Below are positions 1-7,708 of a DNA stretch of 64,000 nucleotides, piece by piece (position 1 is the first letter of the stretch; each line of letters opens with the position of its first letter). The translations under genes were made by a program, and so were the position numbers. Under the pieces are notes generated by a model. That model was not told the origin of the DNA. It did no database searches and was given only the letters and a program-made list of their open reading frames with translations. This stretch comes from Flavobacterium chilense (GTDB lineage: Bacteria > Bacteroidota > Bacteroidia > Flavobacteriales > Flavobacteriaceae), in assembly GCF_001602525.1 (NCBI RefSeq), contig NZ_LSYT01000003.1, positions 124,001 to 188,000 on the forward strand, given 5' to 3'.

Positions 1-1025
1 ATGAATTGGGGTCTGCTCTGGGAGGTTATAATTTTGACAACGATGTTGCAGAGCTGCATTTAAACAGTACAAGATTTCAAAAAATGGTACATTTTACGGC
101 AAAAGACGAGCATCGAACCAATTTTGCCCTTACAAGGATAAACCCCTCAGCTAAAGCCATCGAAAAAAACTTTCCGGGAGTGCATTGTGATATTGGCGGA
201 GCTTATGAGCACGGGCCGGAGGTTGTAGATGAAATAGGAACAAGTTTAAAGGATAACCATTTTAAAAGAGCTGCATACAAGATCTTATTCGACCCTTTGG
301 CAATATATACCAAATCTGGTTTAGAAGAACTAACAGAGGAATTAATTGATCAGCACTGGTATAATCGGGGAGAATTAGTAATAAACAAACAATATTTACC
401 CTCTGTATATGATCCGGTTGGATTAACAATTTTAGACGCATTGTATTATGAAAAACTAACCGGTACAAAAAAATTGGTACGAAAAGATTACAGTTGGATT
501 TTTGCCCATTTTATGGAGGAGTTTTACAAAACCATTGTTATGAAGCCAAATTTTAATTTAAAAACGGTTGAGAAATACCCCATTCCGGAAAACTCTTTTT
601 TAGGAAGCGTAAAAAAGCATTTGCATGATTATGTTTTTGGAGAGGGAAAAGAATGGGAATTTAAGACGGATGCACAACTGGAGTATGAAAGTAAAGAAAG
701 AGAAAAATTAGACAAAAAACTCAAAGCACTGGAAAATAATAAACAGGCCGACCCTGCTGTAAAAACAGTTCAGGATAACTTAAACCCAACATACTATAAG
801 TCCAAAACAGATAAGATACTTCCAGGAGATAATACAAAACCAGAAAAAACAGAACCCTCCCAACTCAAAGAGGTTGTAATTTATGGTTATAGTGTTCAAA
901 AAGCCTTACGAATATTAAGACATGATTATTGCCATTGGTCCTCGACCAGAGACTGGTTTGGTATGGAACCCAACGGAGGTTTTTTTTCTGCACCGGAAGA
1001 AGATAGAAAAAGAAAATTTCATTAA
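1..1025 (+). CDS. DUF2235 (Tle1-like phospholipase) protein, 3' part, 5' end outside window
   Basis: The reading frame is open from the window edge (frame 3), so the apparent start at base 6 is not real and the N-terminus is missing. The visible part contains 'HFTAKDEHRTNFALTRI' and 'FPGVHCDIGGAY', which match the conserved core of the DUF2235 / T6SS Tle1-like lipase domain. In that family the Asp after the VH is part of the Ser-Asp-His triad. The nucleophile GxSxG motif would lie upstream and cannot be seen. After about residue 210 the protein becomes charged and Lys/Glu-rich and shows no recognisable domain. The neighbouring PAAR-like protease gene supports a role as a type VI secretion cargo or as a related phospholipase. 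The family call is good; the secretion role is inferred. Confidence 0.75.
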   Translation, partial: ELGSALGGYNFDNDVAELHLNSTRFQKMVHFTAKDEHRTNFALTRINPSAKAIEKNFPGVHCDIGGAYEHGPEVVDEIGTSLKDNHFKRAAYKILFDPLAIYTKSGLEELTEELIDQHWYNRGELVINKQYLPSVYDPVGLTILDALYYEKLTGTKKLVRKDYSWIFAHFMEEFYKTIVMKPNFNLKTVEKYPIPENSFLGSVKKHLHDYVFGEGKEWEFKTDAQLEYESKEREKLDKKLKALENNKQADPAVKTVQDNLNPTYYKSKTDKILPGDNTKPEKTEPSQLKEVVIYGYSVQKALRILRHDYCHWSSTRDWFGMEPNGGFFSAPEEDRKRKFH

Positions 1026-1043
1026 AAAAAATAAAGTTAAACA

Positions 1044-1580
1044 ATGAAAACTTCACACCCGGATTTTGCAATACAATTAAACGATTATTTACCCACACTT
1101 AATAAAATAGAACATTACTGTTTTGTTACCAGAACAACAAAATTTGAAAAAGCAAACAAAGATTGTGAAAATGAAGTAAAACGAAACGTTGCTATAATCT
1201 ATTTGGGTATAAAAGAAGGCTTTAGGGTATATCAAATCATAACCACCAAAATTAATTTAATGGCTAACGGTACATTTTTAGACACCGTTTTTTTAAAAAA
1301 AATAGCATTTCTGTTTGATTATATCGAAGCAGGTGTAAACGATAAAGGATTTATAAAAAAAATCTTTAATATAAATGATTTAAAATTGCGTATGCAGCAG
1401 ATAAAAAACGATTTAGAAACAGACAATCTGGGCAAAGCATTTATACAGGTTTTTGATAAAATGGCTGAATTGCTTCAGGATGAAAAAAAAGCCATCAGGC
1501 TCTTAGAATCTTACAGAATGTTTGGGCTGTATTTTAACGGGTTAAACCAGAGATTTCAAAAAACAGCATATAACCCATAA
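1044..1580 (+). CDS. Hypothetical 178-aa protein, effector-island neighbour
   Basis: I do not recognise this protein. It has no signal peptide and is predicted to be soluble, mostly helical and rich in Lys, Ile and Phe. It starts 18 bases after the DUF2235 gene, preceded by 'AAAGTTAAACAATG', so it is probably co-transcribed with it. A small soluble protein directly behind a putative lipase effector gene could be its immunity protein or chaperone, but no sequence feature proves this. A near copy of its leader, 'AAAGTTAAACGATT', occurs just after its own stop codon in front of the remnant at 1574-1807. Confidence 0.6.
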   Translation: MKTSHPDFAIQLNDYLPTLNKIEHYCFVTRTTKFEKANKDCENEVKRNVAIIYLGIKEGFRVYQIITTKINLMANGTFLDTVFLKKIAFLFDYIEAGVNDKGFIKKIFNINDLKLRMQQIKNDLETDNLGKAFIQVFDKMAELLQDEKKAIRLLESYRMFGLYFNGLNQRFQKTAYNP

Positions 1581-1807
1581 TAAGAACAAAAAAGTTAAAC
1601 GATTTTGGTCATATTGACATTCAGAAAGAAATAACAATTGAGGAAAACGACCACGACTACACTTTTACTTTAAACAAAAAAAGTAAAGCAGAAATAGAAG
1701 AATACAAGGGTTGCTATAAAACAAAATTCAACCACTTGTTATGGGGAACGGTTGTTGTAAAAAACGAAAAAACAAAAATAGAATATAGTGTATCATGGGA
1801 AGGATAA
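1574..1807 (+). pseudogene. Headless coding remnant between effector genes
   Basis: Frame 2 is open from 1574 to a TAA at 1805-1807. It encodes about 77 residues with protein-like composition, including 'DYTFTLNKKSKAEIEEY' and ending in 'EYSVSWEG'. It has no ATG, GTG or TTG start. It overlaps the end of the 178-aa gene and the first codons of the next gene. The leader 'AAAGTTAAAC' that precedes the previous gene's start is repeated at about 1591-1600, but no start codon follows here. The simplest reading is a gene that lost its 5' part by deletion or recombination. I do not recognise the parent family. Confidence 0.45.
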
Positions 1808-3954
1808 ATGACTGGCTTACTAATTTTTTAATGGGAGATGATGAAGGCAAATTTGTTGATATTACATCATTAAACAATCACGAGGTAACTGAGGAAAGTT
1901 TCAAAGCAGGAAAATCTCTACTTGAAGAAGCCCAAAAAATAAACCAAAAAGAACAGGATGCCAAAGATGGTTTAAAACTTGTTATTGACAGAGCTAAGCT
2001 CAAATGCGATTTGTGTACCGTTCCGGCAGGAGATCTAAAAGTCAATTACGATACACCAGGTACACAAGACAAGCGAACGGCTACAGTAGCAGAGAAAGAC
2101 AGTATAAGTTTAATTTTTAAGGGCAACTGCAAAAAAAGCCCTTACCAGTCAAGTCCCTGTGCTTCGGTAATGAAACTGAGCGAATGGAAAAATCCCGGAA
2201 CCGTGCATTTTCAGGACAAATTAGCGCTGCTTCTAAAAAGCTCCATAAAATGCGAATACGGAGGCATTGATATAAAAATTACAGATTGCAGACAACGCAA
2301 TGTAATAGACGAGATTGACATTACAGGAATGCCTGTGCATGATATAACAGAAGAAACAGATGTTGATTTTATTGTTTATCCAAGAATCTGGATGGATAAT
2401 CCCTGGATGTTAAATTATAATTTAGATTGGAATAGAGATAAAGATGAAATTTTTCAATTACGCTCAAATGAACATTCCAAAATATTTGATAACTGTATAC
2501 GGGGAAAAGATATTTTTACAGATTTTTATAACAAAAACAAAGTTAAGATTAACAATCAGGAATATTTTCCTCCTTATCTAAGGATGTTTAAAGATCATAA
2601 TATTGTAACAGGAAACAATGTAGTTTTAAGTCTTTATTTAACATTTGATAAAGTTAAAAATATTAAGGATGAAAAAATAGTTTTAGATTATGACGCTGCC
2701 GTTTTTGATGCTGGATTTACAGATGATGGTATAACAATTCATAATAAAGATTTTATAATTGATAAAAAATATTTTAAAGATCAATATTATACTTTATCAG
2801 ATAATGATCCGGAAAGAAAAACAAAATATGAAGTTATAGTTAAAAGCGATGAAAAAAAAATTATCATAAATAAGTTTATGATAAAGTGTAAACAAACTAT
2901 AACAGATAATAAACAAATTAAATTTTTGAATAAAAAAAATGAAGTTGTTGGTGTTTTAACAGTAAGGCCAAACGACTCGTTCATTTTTTCAAAAAGGAAA
3001 ATTAAATATATTAAAATAAAAAGAAAATCTTATGCCAATCAGGATCTCGAAACTATAAAACGAAATTTAACGAGTACATATATTCAGGATAACAACGGCA
3101 AAGAAATAAAATTTGATAATGAAAATACATTTTTACAAAAATTTACAGAAAAACTTATTAATACTTATTTCAGCAGAATTGGTGTAAACTTCCCTGTCAA
3201 TTTTTCTTTGGATGAAATTGAAATTGATGAAAACTCGTTAATCGAAAAAAAGATAATTTCTAATTCATTGGTTTTAGATGGAGCTAAGTATTTGGAAATG
3301 GTTGAGAAACAATATTTTAAAGAAAAAGGAATTACAGAAGAAGATCTGAAAGAAAATATTTTTGTTTTTATAAGCCCAATTGATGAACCCATGAAAGCAG
3401 ACACTAATGCAAAAACTGGTGCATTTGTAGTATATGAAGATGTTTTCATTTTTTCTGCAATGGTTTATATTTTTGATATAGATACTATTCTTCATGAAAT
3501 AGGACATGAAATGGGATTAAAACATCCTTTTGCAATAGGGCTAAAAGATATAGTATCTAAACAGTCCTATCTAGAACAAATAAAGCATAATAAAGAGACT
3601 AAAGATGGAGAATCTAAAGTAGTAGAGAAATGGCGAGAAGATCTCAAAACTCGTAAATCTACAGGTTATCCATTCAAATTTGGTGAAGAAACTATTTCTA
3701 ATAAAGTTGAGTGGAAAAAAAGAATAGATGAAGAAGAATTGATATATAAAACACAAATTGCTGATTTGGATCGTATAATAACTTCTACAGAAAATTTAAT
3801 CCATTTTTTTACAAGAATAGAGGAATATCATAAAATATATTTTAATCAATATACAACTGATACCATAATGGATTATACAATTTTACATTATGGCTTTTTT
3901 GACTATCAATTTGATATAATAAAAAAACTCAATGATGAATTTAAACATATTTAA
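1795..3954 (+). CDS. PAAR-like (DUF4280) protein with C-terminal metzincin-type zinc protease motif
   Basis: Residues about 66-166 resemble the DUF4280 PAAR-like fold: 'KCDLCTVPAGDL', then 'GNC' and 'PCASVMKLSEWKNPGTV', then 'LLLKSSIKCEYGGIDIKI'. PAAR-like proteins tip the Hcp/VgrG spike of type VI systems and often carry a toxin domain. The long C-terminal region contains 'HEIGHEMGLKHP' at residues 567-578, which fits the metzincin consensus HExxHxxGxxH: three zinc-binding His plus the catalytic Glu. 'TIMDYT' near residue 692 could be a Met-turn, although it lies farther from the zinc motif than usual. I see no signal peptide, consistent with T6SS delivery. The gene overlaps the following lipoprotein gene. 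The peptidase activity and the delivery route are inferred. Confidence 0.75.
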   Translation: MGRINDWLTNFLMGDDEGKFVDITSLNNHEVTEESFKAGKSLLEEAQKINQKEQDAKDGLKLVIDRAKLKCDLCTVPAGDLKVNYDTPGTQDKRTATVAEKDSISLIFKGNCKKSPYQSSPCASVMKLSEWKNPGTVHFQDKLALLLKSSIKCEYGGIDIKITDCRQRNVIDEIDITGMPVHDITEETDVDFIVYPRIWMDNPWMLNYNLDWNRDKDEIFQLRSNEHSKIFDNCIRGKDIFTDFYNKNKVKINNQEYFPPYLRMFKDHNIVTGNNVVLSLYLTFDKVKNIKDEKIVLDYDAAVFDAGFTDDGITIHNKDFIIDKKYFKDQYYTLSDNDPERKTKYEVIVKSDEKKIIINKFMIKCKQTITDNKQIKFLNKKNEVVGVLTVRPNDSFIFSKRKIKYIKIKRKSYANQDLETIKRNLTSTYIQDNNGKEIKFDNENTFLQKFTEKLINTYFSRIGVNFPVNFSLDEIEIDENSLIEKKIISNSLVLDGAKYLEMVEKQYFKEKGITEEDLKENIFVFISPIDEPMKADTNAKTGAFVVYEDVFIFSAMVYIFDIDTILHEIGHEMGLKHPFAIGLKDIVSKQSYLEQIKHNKETKDGESKVVEKWREDLKTRKSTGYPFKFGEETISNKVEWKKRIDEEELIYKTQIADLDRIITSTENLIHFFTRIEEYHKIYFNQYTTDTIMDYTILHYGFFDYQFDIIKKLNDEFKHI

Positions 3955-4525
3955 AATATTTTTTTTCTGCATTATATATACTTTTTCAGGATGTAAAACA
4001 AAAACATATATAGATGAAAAAATATCTGTAAATAATGGAGGTACACAAGTTATTGAATGGGAGTTAAGAAAAAACATAAAAGAAAAAAGAACAGGAATTT
4101 ATATATACCCTAATTTAGGTACAAAATTTTCATTGAAGAAAGGAAAATTTAATGGAACCTTCCAGATAATTGATAAAACAGATAAAATCGATACAGTATT
4201 TTATTGTAACTATATTGATAATTTACCGATCGGTCAATACATTAAAAAATTTCATTATAGATATATTTATAGACATTACAGGACTCTTCCATTAAAACCT
4301 AAGATTGATTATGGAGATGGTTCAGGATTTTTTAATAATAAGCATCAAAAAGAAGGTTTCTGGATAGAATATTTTGGAAACTGTACACAAAAAGGTAATT
4401 ATAGGGAAGGTAAAAAAGAAGGAACATGGAAAGAAAATTGTTTTGAAGATACAGAAGGGTATTATATAGAAAAACAAAATATTTATAAAAATGATAGTAT
4501 AGTAAGCACAAGAATTGTGAAATAA
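3932..4525 (+). CDS. Lipoprotein with MORN/YwqK-like repeats, candidate immunity protein
   Basis: The N-terminus is a lipoprotein signal peptide ending in 'FSGC', with the lipidated Cys at about residue 21. The C-terminal half has short Gly/Lys/Trp units such as 'EGFWIEYFGNC' and 'GNYREGKKEGTWKEN', resembling MORN or YwqK-type repeats. The start lies inside the end of the metzincin gene (23-base overlap), so translation is probably coupled; a second ATG at 3935 is also possible. A periplasmic or outer-membrane lipoprotein encoded directly behind a putative secreted protease would fit an immunity protein that protects the producer's envelope. This role is inferred from position only. Confidence 0.6.
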   Translation: MMNLNIFKIFFFCIIYTFSGCKTKTYIDEKISVNNGGTQVIEWELRKNIKEKRTGIYIYPNLGTKFSLKKGKFNGTFQIIDKTDKIDTVFYCNYIDNLPIGQYIKKFHYRYIYRHYRTLPLKPKIDYGDGSGFFNNKHQKEGFWIEYFGNCTQKGNYREGKKEGTWKENCFEDTEGYYIEKQNIYKNDSIVSTRIVK

Positions 4526-4670
4526 TAGTGCATTACAGATAAGTTATCAATTTTAAAATAAGAAATGAACTGCTTAGTTTTTTTTAATACATCAAAAAAT
4601 AACTTTATGTAGTTTTTATATCTTTCAAGTATATTTTAGTTTTCGAGAAACCCACACTAACTTAAATGTT

Positions 4671-5282
4671 TTAAAAACTTACTAATCTAGACTGTTTATA
4701 TTTCCATTTTTTTGATTTCTCATTATACTCAAATGTATTTTCGGATAATTGATAGGCATTGGCATGAACGTAGGTTATTAACCTTTTATTTTTTATGATG
4801 AATTTTGATGGGAAAAATTCCATTTCTGTGGTTAAAAAATTATCTAATGTAAAACTTTTATTTTTGCCCTGAATGTAATAGTTATATGTGGGACCTCCGT
4901 TTCCTCCTGAATCATTTTTAATAGCAAAATCTTCCAGATTATCAAAATTGAAGTCTGCTATTATTAAATCTCCAAAATCATTATCAATAGTTTCAGCGTC
5001 TTTATTAATGCCGGTTATATAAGATCTCACTGCCTTGCAATTAATAAAAGTTTTTTCGAAAAGAAAGTTGACTCCAAACTTAATTTCCTGTTTCTTATTT
5101 GATATTTTGTTATAGACAATAACTTTTACAGAATTGCTATCAATTGTTTCATTGGAAATTTTTATTTTTTTTACTTCATAATTAAATTCTTTTGATAAAT
5201 TTTTATGCAGGCAAGTCTGAGCCAAAGCTATTTTTGGAAAAATTATGCAAACTAATAAAGCAATGGTGATTTTTATTTTCAT
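4671..5282 (-). CDS. Secreted hypothetical protein (XAC2610-like)
   Basis: A signal peptide ending in 'ALAQ' is followed by about 180 residues. The segment 'LIIADFNFDNLEDFAIKND' followed by 'GGNGGPTYNYYIQ' resembles the FG-GAP-like, metal-binding-type loop of the XAC2610-related family of uncharacterised secreted proteins. It is transcribed toward the T6SS-like genes and separated from them by a gap of about 145 bases. A 75-base gap separates it from the lipoprotein gene upstream, so the two may form a unit. The function is unknown. Confidence 0.6.
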   Translation of the reverse strand: MKIKITIALLVCIIFPKIALAQTCLHKNLSKEFNYEVKKIKISNETIDSNSVKVIVYNKISNKKQEIKFGVNFLFEKTFINCKAVRSYITGINKDAETIDNDFGDLIIADFNFDNLEDFAIKNDSGGNGGPTYNYYIQGKNKSFTLDNFLTTEMEFFPSKFIIKNKRLITYVHANAYQLSENTFEYNEKSKKWKYKQSRLVSF

Positions 5283-5357
5283 TTTATGTTATTTTGATAG
5301 CACTGATTATAAATTCATGTTACAATTGTTTGTGTTTATCTAAAGTAAAAAAAAACT

Positions 5358-6032
5358 CTAATTTCGAAATTTATAATGATATTCTTTTTCTAAAATTTTT
5401 TGTTCGGTTTCTGTTAATCTCATAAAAGCAACGGATTGACCATAGCCATATTTATTTTCTCCCAGACATTCAACTATTCTTATGTTTTTAGTCTTGATCT
5501 TATCCATACAAATTTCGAATACTTTGCTGTCTAACCAATCATCAGAATATTTAGGTTCAAAGCCTACAATTTCGTTGTTGAATTTAAAATTTACTTTAAT
5601 GGGACCAGAATGACTTAGCCACTTTTCCTCAATATTTTCAGGATCGAATGTCCCTTTTGATAGTAAAGAAAACATATTAATTACATCTTTATAGACATGG
5701 TTCTCTGAAGAAACATCAGCCTCTAAATCCATATAAATCATTTTATGGCTATCAAGGCATGCTAATTCAAATTCATCTATGTTCATGCCTGGATTGTATA
5801 ATTTTTCAAACATTTCTGAGTATTCTTTTATTCTTCTGGCATGAAGTTTATCTAATACTTCTATATCTGTAAGGTTTTGGAATTCCTCAAAGAAACCACA
5901 TTTTCTCAAAATAGATATATCCTGAATGACTTTTTCTTTTGAGATTTTCTTTTCAGTACTATTATGTGTCTCTTTTCTTTGGTTATTGCATGAAATAAAA
6001 AGAAGTACAAACAGAATTGCGAATTTTTTCAT
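5358..6032 (-). CDS. Hypothetical lipoprotein, 224 aa
   Basis: The N-terminus 'MKKFAILFVLLFISC' is a lipoprotein signal peptide with Cys at about residue 15. The mature part is charged and shows no domain that I recognise. It contains 'CLDSHKMIYMDLEAD', and several Cys residues could pair in the periplasm. It is encoded on the minus strand upstream of the XAC2610-like gene. I cannot assign a function. Confidence 0.55.
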   Translation of the reverse strand: MKKFAILFVLLFISCNNQRKETHNSTEKKISKEKVIQDISILRKCGFFEEFQNLTDIEVLDKLHARRIKEYSEMFEKLYNPGMNIDEFELACLDSHKMIYMDLEADVSSENHVYKDVINMFSLLSKGTFDPENIEEKWLSHSGPIKVNFKFNNEIVGFEPKYSDDWLDSKVFEICMDKIKTKNIRIVECLGENKYGYGQSVAFMRLTETEQKILEKEYHYKFRN

Positions 6033-6112
6033 AGGATAAAAATATCATTTAAACTATAGATTTTATTTTGTCATTTTTGTTTTTATAAATGAGATGTTTG
6101 CTCGATTGTTAT

Positions 6113-6222
6113 GCGAAGTCTCCTGACTTCGTACCCGTACCTAAAAGCAAATAAAGTAATGTAAAAAAGTTTTGATAACGGAAGTATTCTACAGCAATAT
6201 ATGCGAAGTCTGGAAACTTCGC
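6113..6222. repeat. Two REP-like hairpins (GCGAAGTC type)
   Basis: Two short palindromes of the same type lie 83 bases apart. 'CGAAGTCTCCTGACTTCG' is at 6114-6131 (7-bp stem) and 'GCGAAGTCTGGAAACTTCGC' at 6203-6222. Both follow 'AT' and share GCGAAGTCT. They sit in the gap between the 224-aa lipoprotein gene and the 72-aa gene. The sequence is unlike the flanking AT-rich DNA, and such paired hairpins resemble REP elements. Confidence 0.55.
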
Positions 6223-6301
6223 ACAGGGCATAAACTGTTAAGTATATTTTGGTTTTCGATAGACTCTAGAACCGGGGTAATGGTTTTGTTTTAATATTTA
6301 G

Positions 6302-6520
6302 TTATAAATCTAAGGTCAGTCCCGGATGACCAATTTTGATGAGATCTTTTATAGTAGTAGTGTTTGATCCGTTAATTTTTAATGTAATGGGAACGTTATG
6401 TAGTTTTGCTAAACTTACAAACTCTTTTAAATTTGTAGAACTGTATTTTTCACTTATGATCAGTTTTGCACCAAGCTTTATTAAACTTTTTATAGTAGTA
6501 GAGGAATATGTCATTTCCAT
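6302..6520 (-). CDS. Small repeat protein, 72 aa, three alpha/beta-like units
   Basis: The protein is made almost entirely of three related units: 'YSSTTIKSLIKLGAKLIIS', 'YSSTNLKEFVSLAKLHNVPI' and 'NTTTIKDLIKIGHPGLTLD'. Each has a polar S/T-rich cap, a short helix (IK-LI-LG or LKEFVSLA) and a hydrophobic strand-like end. The internal repeat is also visible in the DNA as duplicated 'TATAGTAGTAG'. I do not recognise a function. The regular periodicity argues that this is a real gene and not a chance frame. The opposite-strand frame is considered a shadow. Confidence 0.5.
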   Translation of the reverse strand: MEMTYSSTTIKSLIKLGAKLIISEKYSSTNLKEFVSLAKLHNVPITLKINGSNTTTIKDLIKIGHPGLTLDL

Positions 6521-6608
6521 AAAATTTAAATTTAGAGGCTAAAGGTATCAATTTGCCATTCTAAACAGCTGCGTACTTTTACCTGTTTATTCTTATAAAT
6601 ATTATTTT

Positions 6609-6683
6609 AGCCCTGATAGAAGGGAAAATCCTTTTTTATTGTTTTTCACAATAAAAAAGATTGGAATGATAGCAGGAAGAGCT
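6609..6683. repeat. Structured intergenic element (nested inverted repeats)
   Basis: The outer arms 'AGCCCTG' (6609-6615) and 'CAGG...GCT' (6673-6683) can pair. Inside, 'CTTTTTTATTG' (6631-6641) pairs perfectly with 'CAATAAAAAAG' (6648-6658). The pattern 'CCCTGATAGAAG...GATAGCAGG' looks like a repeated intergenic element I remember from flavobacterial genomes, but no second copy is visible here. It may be a transcript end structure or a mobile-repeat relic. Confidence 0.4.
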
Positions 6684-6719
6684 ACTGAAAAACTTTAAAT
6701 ACGCTCTTATAAAAACATA

Positions 6720-6867
6720 AAAAAGGACAGTACCTGATCAGAATACTGCCCTTTAAGGCAATTTTTAATTTACATTTTAAATCCATTTCTGATTTTAAAA
6801 TGCCGCATTAAAGCGTACAGTTTTTGGTAATCACTAAATAAAAAGCAAAACGTTGGTTACTCGTTTT
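6720..6867. repeat. Direct repeat copy A: terminator hairpin plus conserved tail
   Basis: This stretch of about 147 bases matches 7559-7708 along its whole length with scattered differences. The best part, at 6806-6841, differs at one base in 36. It starts with a hairpin formed by 'GGACAGTA' and 'TACTGCCC' that is followed by a T-run when read on the minus strand, so it can terminate the 158-aa gene transcript. The copies flank that gene. Confidence 0.7.
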
Positions 6868-6942
6868 TAAAAGGCTTTTTTAGTCTCTTTGATGTAAAAT
6901 TTATTATTGCATTCTGGTTTTGGTTAGTGAGTTGTTTTATGG

Positions 6943-7419
6943 TTAATTAAAAGAAAAACTGGTATGAATCTTATTACGTACTTTAGATTGAAATTTTTCT
7001 AAAATCAAATCGTATTTGACCTGACTTTTGTTTGTATTGTTGCTTAAAAACTCTCCCTGGCTGGCAACTTTAATACCACGATACGGATTGGTAAATCTTT
7101 CGAAATAAGATGTTGCCATTTTCAAAACTTCTTCTTTGGTGGTAAACGAATATTTTACTCCGTCTTTTCGTGTATATTCTTCACCTAGTTTTGGATAATA
7201 TTTTTTGTCGTTATAAACAAAGGACTTTGGAATAGTCGACCAGAAATTATTATCAGAATCCTTAAAAACATATAAGGAATTATAAGACACAGAAAACAAA
7301 GTACCATTTTGTGTGTCCAGAATAGAATTATATTTTCCGTCAGAACTATTACTTAGGACAGAAATACCGTAACTGTATTTTTTTGATAGTAGTTCAATAA
7401 CCTTCTTTATGTTGTGCAT
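6943..7419 (-). CDS. Hypothetical 158-aa protein
   Basis: I do not recognise this protein. It has no signal peptide and looks soluble. A possible helical start ('KKVIELLSKKYSYG') is followed by alternating hydrophobic residues suggestive of beta strands ('SILDTQNGTLFSVSYNSLYV'). Its interest is positional: the gene lies between two direct-repeat copies (6720-6867 and 7559-7708), the second of which overlaps the last codons of the RND adaptor gene. It may have arrived by insertion with duplication of the target's 3' flank. The opposite strand holds no better frame. Confidence 0.5.
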   Translation of the reverse strand: MHNIKKVIELLSKKYSYGISVLSNSSDGKYNSILDTQNGTLFSVSYNSLYVFKDSDNNFWSTIPKSFVYNDKKYYPKLGEEYTRKDGVKYSFTTKEEVLKMATSYFERFTNPYRGIKVASQGEFLSNNTNKSQVKYDLILEKFQSKVRNKIHTSFSFN

Positions 7420-7558
7420 AACAATTACTTTAAATACTAATACATTTGTGATTTTGTAAATTTAAGTTTTAAATATTTGATTATACGACCCTTAGAAGTT
7501 ATAAAAACAATAAAAAAAGGTAATAATTTATGTTGTCTATTTTGATTTTATAGAATAA

Positions 7559-7708
7559 AAAAAGGACAGCAATATATCAGTTGCTGTCCTTAAGGTAAAT
7601 TGTAATTTTGCATTCTAAAATCTATTCCGATCTTTAAATGCCCGCATTAATGCGTACAGTTTTTGGTAATCACTAAATAGCAAGGCTAAACGCAGGTTAT
7701 TCGTTTAT
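7559..7708. repeat. Direct repeat copy B, containing the efflux operon terminator
   Basis: This is the partner of 6720-6867. At 7562-7592 a near-perfect hairpin, 'AAGGACAGCAA' with 'TTGCTGTCCTT', is followed on the minus strand by eight or more T residues. This makes a good intrinsic terminator for the RND operon. The repeat extends across the stop codon of the adaptor gene. Minus-strand translation of the conserved tail gives the coding-like 'LLFSDYQKLYALMRAFKD' with no start codon. Confidence 0.75.

Noticed and set aside
6336..6542. 68-codon frame on the plus strand opposite the three-unit repeat protein
   Set aside because: The minus-strand frame shows clear internal protein repeats, so the plus frame is its shadow.
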